Source: Cyanobium sp. Aljojuca 7A6 (GTDB lineage: Bacteria; Cyanobacteriota; Cyanobacteriia; PCC-6307; Cyanobiaceae). Taken from it: 64,000 bases of DNA. This document shows, piece after piece, positions 57,940-64,000 of the stretch; within the stretch, counting starts at the first letter, position 1; each line of letters opens with the position of its first letter. Location: the NCBI RefSeq assembly GCF_024346455.1, contig NZ_JAGQCY010000006.1, positions 124,001 to 188,000 on the forward strand, given 5' to 3'. Under the pieces are notes generated by a model. It saw nothing but the letters and a program-made list of their open reading frames with translations, did no database searches and was not told the DNA's origin. Both the position numbers and the translations under genes were made by a program.

Positions 57940-58623
57940 ATGACCAACGTCACAGAGCTTGATCTGCAGTTCAATCACTTTCTGGTTCGTGATGAGCAGC
58001 CGTTGTTGTTTCACGCCGGCCTGAAGGGAATGTATCCCCTCCTGAGGGACGCGGTGGCGACGTTGATGGATCCAGGCAAGCTTCGCTACGTGGCCTGGAG
58101 CCATTTTGAATCCGACGAGATTGGTGGCCTCAACCACTGGCTGGAAGCGGCGCCAGAGGCCGAGCCGGTCTGCACGTTCGTCGGCAAAGTCGTCAGCGTC
58201 GATGACTACGCCATCCGGCCTGCCCGTGGTCTGATGCCTGAGGATGTTCTGGAAACAGGGACGTATCGTTTTCGGTTCTTTCCTTCGCCCCATCTGCCCC
58301 ATGGCTGGGATGCCGGCCTGTTGTTTGAGGAGACCCGGAAAACCCTTTTCTGCTCCGATCTTTTTCATCACTTCGGCGACGTTGTGCCCGTTGTCACGCA
58401 CGATCTGATCGGCCCAGCCCTTGCTGGCATGCGGCAGATGCAGCAGGGCCCATTGGCCGGCTATCTGCCCTACACCCCACAGACGCAAGGGTTGCTTGCC
58501 GGTTGCGCCCAGCTTCAGCCGGAGACCCTTGCCGTCATGCACGGGTCGTCGTACTCCAGTGAGAGCGGACCCATGCTGAAGGACTTGGCGAACGCCATGC
58601 AGGATGTCTTTGCTGTTGCCTGA
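57940..58623 (+). CDS. Stand-alone flavodiiron-type (ODP) metallo-beta-lactamase protein
   Basis: A 227-residue metallo-beta-lactamase-fold protein with the di-iron ligand set of flavodiiron proteins: His55-x-Glu57-x-Asp59 in SHFESDEIGG, His118 (PSPHLPHGWDAGLL), Asp140 (LFCSDLFHHFGD) and His201 (VMHGSSY). The spacing matches flavodiiron proteins closely, and Glu in place of the second His of the usual HxHxDH marks di-iron O2 or NO chemistry instead of hydrolysis. There is no flavodoxin or flavin reductase domain. The best-known stand-alone relatives are ODP oxygen-binding proteins. GC content is clearly lower than its neighbours, which suggests transfer. Confidence 0.82.
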   Translation: MTNVTELDLQFNHFLVRDEQPLLFHAGLKGMYPLLRDAVATLMDPGKLRYVAWSHFESDEIGGLNHWLEAAPEAEPVCTFVGKVVSVDDYAIRPARGLMPEDVLETGTYRFRFFPSPHLPHGWDAGLLFEETRKTLFCSDLFHHFGDVVPVVTHDLIGPALAGMRQMQQGPLAGYLPYTPQTQGLLAGCAQLQPETLAVMHGSSYSSESGPMLKDLANAMQDVFAVA

Positions 58624-58729
58624 CAACGAGCCGCTGCCCGGCCATCTGATCGGTCGTTCAGCAACCGCAGCGAATCCTGCGAAAGTTTCCTCCCTTGAGG
58701 GCCTCGGTAGAGTCGGCAACCGACAGCGA

Positions 58730-59590
58730 GTGACGCCTTTGTTCCTTCCAGCCCTTCGATTCGTGGTTCCCCTGGGCGGGCTGGCCGTGGCGCTGGCCCT
58801 GCCTTCGGCGGCCCGAGCCGGCAGCTGCGAAGACACTTTCGCCCAGGTTGGCAACCCCCTGTCCGGGATTCGCTTCAACGCGGCAGTCACCGTCGACGAC
58901 CTGTCGGTGCCGGTGGCGATTCGCCAGCTGCGCGGCATCGCCGCCGGCCGGGGTTACGACATCCTCAGCGAAGAGGCGGACGACGGCAGCATGCTGCTGG
59001 AGCAGCCCCGATCGGGCTCGGCCCGGCCGTTCCCGATCATCGCCACCGCCCTTGCCGAGCAGGCCGCCGCCAAGGTGAAGCTGGAAGCGAAGTTGCCGGC
59101 GGGCATGCTGGCGGGGGCCGGTGGGGCGCGCACCGAGCTGTGCGCCATGTTGGGCGCCTTGAAGGGTGGTGCTGAAGGCATTGCCGCCGCCGAGCGCAGC
59201 CAGGGGGCGGTGTCGTCAGCGGGCCCAGTCGTCATCGAGGCCTTGATGCTGTCGCAGCAGATCTCCCAGGAAGCCGACACCAACGCGGCTGTGATTCCCA
59301 GCCGCTACCAGGGAAAAACCTTCACGATCAAGGGCCGGGTGGCTTACGTGACGAAAGACGGTGGCGCTTATCGCATCGACTACGACATTCCAAGGTCCAC
59401 CAACGACCTGGCCCTGAAGTTCGGCAAGTTCCGCTTCCTGACCCAGATCAGTTGTCTGGCCGCCAAGGGCCAGGGCGCCTACGCCCTCTCGTTGCGAACC
59501 GGCCAGGGCATCCAGCTGACGGGCCAGTACAAGGATTACGACCATGCCCGCCACGTGATGTGGTTCGAGGGTTGCCGGCCGGCCGGCTGA
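58730..59590 (+). CDS. Exported protein with OB-fold-like domain
   Basis: A 286-residue exported protein from GTG 58730; the frame is open further upstream. Signal peptide about 1-27 (PLGGLAVALALPSAARAG). After a region of about 130 residues (RFNAAVTVDDLSVPVAIRQL) the C-terminal 110 residues (QISQEADTNAAVIPSRYQGK, FTIKGRVAYVTKDGGAYRI, YALSLRTGQGIQLTGQYKDY) resemble the secreted tRNA_anti-like OB fold. Two Cys pairs could form disulfides. Function unknown. Confidence 0.6.
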   Translation: MTPLFLPALRFVVPLGGLAVALALPSAARAGSCEDTFAQVGNPLSGIRFNAAVTVDDLSVPVAIRQLRGIAAGRGYDILSEEADDGSMLLEQPRSGSARPFPIIATALAEQAAAKVKLEAKLPAGMLAGAGGARTELCAMLGALKGGAEGIAAAERSQGAVSSAGPVVIEALMLSQQISQEADTNAAVIPSRYQGKTFTIKGRVAYVTKDGGAYRIDYDIPRSTNDLALKFGKFRFLTQISCLAAKGQGAYALSLRTGQGIQLTGQYKDYDHARHVMWFEGCRPAG

Positions 59591-59650
59591 GCCCTCCTGG
59601 CAGACAAACCCTGAGGCCCTGGCCAGCATGACCGTGGTGGCAGAGAGGGC

Positions 59651-60163
59651 ATGGGCTCAAGGGATCCGATCCGGGACTTTTTCACCTTCCTGCTGGGGGG
59701 CGTGCTCTTTTCGATGGGCGCGTTCCTGTTCTTCAACCAGGTGATGGTCAGCTCCGTTCCCATGGGCCTGGGCCTCCGCTTCGGCCGGCGCGCCGCAGGC
59801 GGCTGGGGTGGTGCCGGTGCGGCCTGGGGCGGCGGCTGGGGCGGCGGTTTCGGCTTCTCCCAGGGCCTGGGCGGCGGTTTCGGCCTGCTGCTGATCCCGC
59901 TCACGATCGGGGTGTGCCTGCTGTTCGCCCTGCGCAACCAACGCTGGGGCTGGTTCCTGGTGCTGGCCTCGGTGGCCGCCCTGGCGGTGGGCGTGCTCCA
60001 GACCCTGATCATGAGCTTCCAGCCCACTTCGCTCTGGAACCTGCTGACCATGTTTGCCCTGATCGGCAGCGGCGGCGGGTTGATGTTCCGTTCACTGATG
60101 GCCTACGACGATGGCAAGGACCGGCAAGACCGAGCGGAACATGGGGAGCGGGAAGACCGTTGA
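59651..60163 (+). CDS. Hypothetical membrane protein with glycine-rich loop
   Basis: A 170-residue membrane protein: one helix near the N-terminus (FFTFLLGGVLFSMGAFLFFN), a Gly/Trp-rich loop (GGWGGAGAAWGGGWGGGFGF), then three helices and a charged tail. The first helix and the loop are reminiscent of a cyanobacterial family with a conserved RDPIRDFFTF-type N-terminus; I do not know a function. It overlaps the start of the next gene on the same strand. Confidence 0.65.
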   Translation: MGSRDPIRDFFTFLLGGVLFSMGAFLFFNQVMVSSVPMGLGLRFGRRAAGGWGGAGAAWGGGWGGGFGFSQGLGGGFGLLLIPLTIGVCLLFALRNQRWGWFLVLASVAALAVGVLQTLIMSFQPTSLWNLLTMFALIGSGGGLMFRSLMAYDDGKDRQDRAEHGEREDR

Positions 60164-60698
60164 GGACCTGATCGTTGAAATGGAGCCGGTGCCCCCCGGG
60201 GGACGGCCCCCGTCGCCACCGGCCCTCCCCCCGGCGTCCGGTCCCTCCCGGTTTCCGTTCCTGCAGCGGCTGCTGGCCCTGGTGCTCGTGGCGGCGGGCT
60301 TCGGCGCCGGCTGGATGGCGGCCGGCCTGCGGGCGTCTCTGACGGAGAAGCCGGCCGCCGGCGGCAGGGGCGAGAGCCGCCAGGACCTGCTCGCCGATGG
60401 CTGGGTGGAAGCGGATCAGGGGGTGTTCACCCGCCGCTGCCAGGGGATCTGCCGCAAGCCCCGCCTCTATGGCGGCGGCCTCATCGACGTGATGGAGGTC
60501 GCCTGCCTGGAGCGTCCCTGCGGGGACATCCAGGTGACGTTCGCCGTGCTCGATGGCCAGGGCAAGGAGATTGACAGGGTGGTCGAAAACCGAGCCGGAC
60601 GGCAGGGGGAACGCCATCAGCTGGTGATCGAATCGCAGAAGCCGGAGGCCCGGCGCTTTGCTTTGGTTGACTTCCGTGCCAAGGCCAGGGTGGAGTGA
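60141..60698 (+). CDS. Hypothetical membrane-anchored protein
   Basis: A 185-residue protein (ATG at 60141, overlapping the previous gene by 23 bases). Residues 1-35 are Pro-rich and cytoplasmic, one helix follows (LLALVLVAAGFGAGWMAAGL), then an extracytoplasmic domain of about 120 residues with four Cys (FTRRCQGICRKP, VACLERPCGD) that probably form two disulfides, and an Ig-like or beta pattern. I do not recognise the family. Confidence 0.6.
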   Translation: MGSGKTVEDLIVEMEPVPPGGRPPSPPALPPASGPSRFPFLQRLLALVLVAAGFGAGWMAAGLRASLTEKPAAGGRGESRQDLLADGWVEADQGVFTRRCQGICRKPRLYGGGLIDVMEVACLERPCGDIQVTFAVLDGQGKEIDRVVENRAGRQGERHQLVIESQKPEARRFALVDFRAKARVE

Positions 60699-60720
60699 TG
60701 GGCACCTGGGGTTCACCGCC

Positions 60721-61656
60721 TTGAAGACACTCCCCTTCCAAGACGGCGCTGAGATGCCGATGCTCGGCCTGGGCACCTGGAACGCCCCGCCGGGGGAGGT
60801 GGGCGCGGCGGTGACGGCGGCGATCAAGCTCGGCTACCGCCACATCGACTGTGCCGCCATCTACGGCAACGAGGCGGAGATCGGCGAGGCCGTCGCTGGG
60901 GCGATCCGCTCGGGCCTGGTGCGTCGGGAGGATCTCTGGATCACCTCCAAGCTCTGGAACAACGCCCATGCCCCCGAGGACGTGGCCCCGGCCCTGCAGC
61001 GCACCCTGGCCGATCTGCAGCTCGAGCAGCTCGATCTGTATCTGATCCACTGGCCCGTGGCCTTCCGGCCGGGCGTGCTGATGCCCGAGAGCGCCGAGGA
61101 TCTGGTGTCGCTGGAGACCCTGCCGATCGCGGCCACCTGGGCGGCCATGGAAGTGGCCGTCGACGGGGGTCTGTGTCGCCACATCGGCGTCAGCAACTTC
61201 GGCATGGCCACCCTCTATAGCTTGCTGGGGCAGGCGCGGATCCGGCCGGCCATGAACCAGGTGGAGCTGCATCCCTACCTGCAGCAAAAAGGGCTGTTTG
61301 CTTTCTGCGAGGCCCACGGCGTGCACCTCACGGGCTATTCGCCCCTGGGCACCCCCGGTTTTGCCTCCGGTCAGCCGGTGCTGCTGGAGGACCCCACCAT
61401 CACGGCGATCGCCACCCAGCGCGGCCTCACGCCAGCCCAGGTGGTGCTGCGCTGGGCCCTGCAGCGCGGCACCGCCGTGATCCCGAAGTCGGTGTCGCCG
61501 GCGCGCCTGGCCGAGAACCTCGCGGCCGCCGAGGGCGAGCTGGCTCCCGAAGACATGGAGGCGATCGCCGGGCTCGACCGGAGCCATCGCTTCATCGACG
61601 GATCCTTTTGGGTGAAGGAGGGCGGCCCCTACACCCTGGAGAACGTCTGGGCCTGA
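60721..61656 (+). CDS. Aldo/keto reductase
   Basis: An NADPH-dependent carbonyl reductase, 311 residues from TTG 60721; an ATG at 60658 would add 21 residues and overlap the previous gene. The active-site tetrad is visible: Asp and Tyr in YRHIDCAAIYGNE, Lys in WITSKLWN, His in LDLYLIHWPVAF. The cofactor loop is VIPKSVSPARLAEN. It is closest by pattern to the AKR3/AKR4-like bacterial and plant enzymes. Substrate unknown; such enzymes detoxify reactive aldehydes formed under light stress. Confidence 0.93.
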   Translation: MKTLPFQDGAEMPMLGLGTWNAPPGEVGAAVTAAIKLGYRHIDCAAIYGNEAEIGEAVAGAIRSGLVRREDLWITSKLWNNAHAPEDVAPALQRTLADLQLEQLDLYLIHWPVAFRPGVLMPESAEDLVSLETLPIAATWAAMEVAVDGGLCRHIGVSNFGMATLYSLLGQARIRPAMNQVELHPYLQQKGLFAFCEAHGVHLTGYSPLGTPGFASGQPVLLEDPTITAIATQRGLTPAQVVLRWALQRGTAVIPKSVSPARLAENLAAAEGELAPEDMEAIAGLDRSHRFIDGSFWVKEGGPYTLENVWA

Positions 61657-62301
61657 TCACCCAGGCGGCAACCGCCGGCGCAGGTAGGCGATGGCCAGCT
61701 CGCCGGCTTCGGCCACCAGTTGGTCGCGGCGGCCCTGCTCCTGGGTGGCCGCCAGCCAGAGCAGGTGGCCGACGGTCTTGACCAGCACGTAGGCGAGCAG
61801 GTGGGCGTCCTCCCCGCAGGCGGCCCGCTCCACCAGCAGGCCGGCCCAGTCGGCGATGAGGCGGGCGTCGGCCTCGGCCTCGATGGCCAGCAGTTCGGGG
61901 GTGGCGCTCTGCACATCCAGGAAGATGGCCGGGTAGCCGGGGTGGTCGCGGAAGAAGCGATCGGTGAGGGCCACGGCGGCGGTGATCGCGTCCTCCAGCG
62001 ACAGCGACTGGCCGTCCCCCTCATCGAAGAAGGCCCGCAGCACGTCGTGCAGCTGCTCGGCGTAGCCCTCGGCGAGGCTGCGCAGGATGGCGCCCTTGTC
62101 GGGGAAGAACTGGTAAAGGGAGCCGATCGGTACCCCGGCCCGGGCGGCGATGGCGTTGGTGGTGGTGCTGCCGACGCCGCCGGCCACGAACAGCTCCTCG
62201 GCCGCCGCCAGGATCCGCCGCACCCGTTCCTGGCTGCGGGCCTGGCGGGGCTGGCGGCGCAGGGGCGAGGGCTCGCCGGCGGTGGCTTTGGCGTCGGCCA
62301 T
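61657..62301 (-). CDS. TetR-family transcriptional regulator
   Basis: A 214-residue repressor. The DNA-binding domain is near the N-terminus: RVRRILAAAEELFVAGGVGS, TTNAIAARAGVPIGSLYQFF (helix-turn-helix) and FPDKGAILRSLA; the remainder is the helical ligand-binding part. The ATG at 62301 gives normal length; the frame is open upstream. It diverges from coq4 and an MFS gene, and a perfect 7+5+7 palindrome lies in the promoter of those genes, so they are probably its targets, with a hydrophobic compound as inducer. Confidence 0.93.
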   Translation of the reverse strand: MADAKATAGEPSPLRRQPRQARSQERVRRILAAAEELFVAGGVGSTTTNAIAARAGVPIGSLYQFFPDKGAILRSLAEGYAEQLHDVLRAFFDEGDGQSLSLEDAITAAVALTDRFFRDHPGYPAIFLDVQSATPELLAIEAEADARLIADWAGLLVERAACGEDAHLLAYVLVKTVGHLLWLAATQEQGRRDQLVAEAGELAIAYLRRRLPPG

Positions 62302-62348
62302 GGCGGGAAGCGGCAGACCGGGAAAACCTGAGCGATCCTCGCATCCCA

Positions 62349-62401
62349 TTGACAAAGGCGAGGGATGCTCATAATTTCTTGGACGTGAGGACTGCTCACG
62401 T
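62349..62401 (+). promoter_or_regulatory. Promoter and TetR-type operator upstream of coq4
   Basis: TTGACA (62349-62354) is a consensus -35 box. TAATTT (62372-62377) after a 17-base spacer, or CATAAT (62370-62375), would be the -10. ACGTGAG (62383-62389) and CTCACGT (62395-62401) form a perfect 7-base inverted repeat with a 5-base spacer at the expected transcription start, well placed for repression. Confidence 0.68.
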
Positions 62402-62419
62402 TCTTTCGCGTTGACCCCG

Positions 62420-63139
62420 ATGACCACCACCGTTTTCCGCTCCACACCCGCCCCCACCGCGGCGTCGTTCGAGGCCCCGGAGCTGCCGCCCCAGCTGTTC
62501 CGGGTCCTCGGCACGTTCGTGGCCATGAGCGGCGGCGACACCGATCTGGAGCTGGTGGGGGCCCTGGCCGATGCCCTGCTGGAGACCCCCTCCTATGCGT
62601 TGATGGCCGAGCAACTGCGCCGCGATCCGGCCTGCGCCGCACTGATCGAGGCGCGCTGGATCCCGCCGGCCCACGACCTGGAGCAGCTGGCCCACATGCC
62701 TGAGGGCAGCCTCGGCCAGGCCTACGCGGCGTCGCTGGCGCGGCTGGGCTACGACCCCAACCTGCACGCCGGCATGGTGCCCGCCAGCGATGCGGCCTAT
62801 GTGGAGCTGCGGCTCAGCCAGACCCACGACCTCTGGCACGTGATCACCGGCTTCGACACCACGGTGGCGGGCGAGATCGGCCTGCAGGCCTTCCATCTCA
62901 CCCAGTTCCCCTACCCCCTGGGGGCCGCGCTCACGGCCCAGGCCCTGCTGTCGATCACCCTCGGGGCCCCCGAGCTGCTGCCGGAGCTGGTGGAGGCGAT
63001 CCGCATCGGGCTGCAGATGGGCCTGGAGGCCAGGCCCCTGTTCGCCCAGCGCTGGGAGGAGGGCTGGGAGCGGCCGCTGGTGGAGTGGCGCGAGGCGCTG
63101 CAGCTGCGTCCGTTTGCTGAGCGGGTGGGGCGGCTGTGA
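62420..63139 (+). CDS. Coq4-family protein
   Basis: A 239-residue protein of the Coq4 family: SLGQAYAASLARLGYDPNLH, then the metal-binding motif HDLWHVITGFDTTVAGEIGL (HDxxH with downstream Glu) and LTQFPYPLGA. Coq4 helps ubiquinone synthesis in eukaryotes; cyanobacteria make plastoquinone, and bacterial relatives serve in other lipid or carotenoid-type pathways, so the role here is open. The ATG at 62420 is chosen over TTG at 62411. Its stop overlaps the MFS gene start by four bases. Confidence 0.88.
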   Translation: MTTTVFRSTPAPTAASFEAPELPPQLFRVLGTFVAMSGGDTDLELVGALADALLETPSYALMAEQLRRDPACAALIEARWIPPAHDLEQLAHMPEGSLGQAYAASLARLGYDPNLHAGMVPASDAAYVELRLSQTHDLWHVITGFDTTVAGEIGLQAFHLTQFPYPLGAALTAQALLSITLGAPELLPELVEAIRIGLQMGLEARPLFAQRWEEGWERPLVEWREALQLRPFAERVGRL

Positions 63140-64000
63140 GCGGCAAGGCCGTGAGCGGATCCCTGCTGCTGCGGCCGGGCTTCCGCTGGCTCTGGCTGGG
63201 CCAGACCCTGCTGTTCGCCGGCGTCCAGTTCTGGTTCGTCGCCGTCACCTGGCTGATGCTGCAGCGCACGGGCTCGGGCACGTCCCTGGCCCTGGTGCTG
63301 ATGGCGGCGGCCCTGCCCCGGGGGCTGCTGCTGCTGCTGGGCGGCGTCCTCAGCGACCGCCATCCGCCCCGGACGATGGCGGTGCGAGCCGGAACGATCC
63401 TGGCGACGGCCACCGGGGTGCTCACCCTGCTGGCCAGTCGCGACGCCCTCGACCTGGGCCCGGTGCTGGTGCTGGCGGCCGTGTTCGGGGCGGCGGAGGC
63501 CTGCCTCTACCCGGCAGCCCTGGCCCTGCTGCCCCGCCTGTTGGAGGACCGCCATCTCGGCAGGGCCCACGCCTGGCTCCAGGGCAGCGAGCAGATCAGC
63601 AACGTGGCCGGCCCCGCCCTGGCGGGCCTGTCCCTGGCCGTGGCAGGGCGACGGCGGCCCTGGCCTTCGACACCGCTCTGCTGCTGCTCGCCGTGGGCTG
63701 CTTCCTGCAGGTGCGGCCTTGCTTGGCCGCGGCGGACACGGCCCCGACGGGGGGCCTGGGGCAGGGCCTGCGGGAGGGGATCGCCTTCGCCTGGGGCCAC
63801 GGGGCGATCCGCACGGGCCTGACGCTGATCGCCATGATCAACCTGGCCGTGCTGGGCCCGGTGGTGATCGGCGTGGTGGAGCTGGTGACGCTGCGCTTCG
63901 GCGGTGGCGCCGCCACTTTCGGCTGGCTCCAGGCCGCCTACGGCGCGGGCGCCCTGGTGGGGGTCTGGTGGGCCGGCCGGTTCGGCGCCATCGCCCATCC
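63136..64000 (+). pseudogene. MFS transporter with frameshift, runs off the window
   Basis: An MFS-type efflux carrier (GTG start at 63136). The first frame gives the normal N-terminal half (FRWLWLGQTLLFAGVQFWFV, helices 1-6, [18 protein letters not shown] between helices 2 and 3). After SLAVAG near 63648 the MFS sequence continues in the -1 frame ([20 protein letters not shown], then [20 protein letters not shown]) to the window edge. One missing base in GGC-GCG near 63645-63650 explains it. It is either a recent frameshift or a sequencing error. Co-transcribed with coq4 under the TetR regulator. Confidence 0.75.

Noticed and set aside
1-64000. CRISPR arrays, tRNA or rRNA genes, prophage
   Set aside because: No regularly spaced repeats, cloverleaf with CCA-type acceptor, rRNA motifs or phage structural genes were seen on reading both strands.

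Overview
The window is chromosomal DNA of a high-GC picocyanobacterium of the Cyanobium/Synechococcus type. It carries a photosystem II D1 gene (psbA), ictB, cyanobacterium-only families and a cyanobacterial-order Mrp antiporter operon. It is gene-dense, with many 1-4 base overlaps (ATGA, TGATG, GTGA). Base composition is uniformly GC-rich except in one block at about 32.9-35.3 kb and, more mildly, around 20.7-22.8 and 57.9-58.6 kb. I saw no rRNA, tRNA or CRISPR array and no intact insertion sequence.

Layout. 1-9.5 kb: a GluR0-like channel (cut by the edge), thyX, a membrane-anchored thioredoxin, a NIL-domain ferredoxin, a lytic transglycosylase, glmM, a Tat-exported dienelactone hydrolase and an MscS channel. 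10.2-14.3 kb: seven-gene Mrp-type Na+/H+ antiporter operon. 14.3-18.4 kb: sbcDC. 18.5-28.2 kb: a sulfide-handling and low-oxygen region with type II sulfide:quinone oxidoreductase, KirBac channel, two members of a small secreted family (DUF3122-like), periplasmic rhodanese, cytochrome bd oxidase, TPMT-type thiol methyltransferase, rhodanese-DUF2892 protein and a persulfide dioxygenase-rhodanese fusion behind a palindromic operator. 28.3-30.6 kb: pdxH in a run with vapBC, and a PPK2 kinase.

31.5-39.2 kb is a defence and toxin-antitoxin region: an hsdM without its 3' end, an intact low-GC RloC/PrrC-like ATPase with a zinc-hook motif and a candidate anticodon-nuclease triad, an hsdR 3' remnant with an internal stop, an antitoxin fragment, a GNAT/DUF1778 pair and yefM-yoeB. 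39.2-45 kb: a b-type cytochrome with a lumenal haem protein, a psbA encoding a D1' protein (Ala80, Leu158, Ala286), a third DUF3122-like gene divergent from it, and a small stress group (sigma factor, lmo0937- and Thivi_2564-type membrane peptides, CsbD-like protein, TMEM175 channel).

44.9-50.9 kb is a Nit1C-type nitrilase cluster (cyanide or nitrile nitrogen use). 51.0-52.6 kb holds two divergent HupE/UreJ genes, each behind its own cobalamin riboswitch, so they are probably cobalt transporters. 52.6-64 kb: BadF-type kinase, ictB, trmB, FIST protein, DUF3177, a stand-alone flavodiiron-type di-iron protein, aldo/keto reductase, and a TetR regulator divergent from coq4 and a frameshifted MFS gene.

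Together the sulfide enzymes, the sulfide-tolerant bd oxidase, the di-iron oxygen-binding-type protein and D1' suggest a cell prepared for low-oxygen, sulfidic episodes. That link is inference from gene content. The best candidates for undescribed biology are the RloC-like ATPase kept in a ruined type I restriction locus, the three DUF3122-like genes beside sqr and D1' psbA, and the 23-bp perfect palindrome in front of the stress sigma factor.
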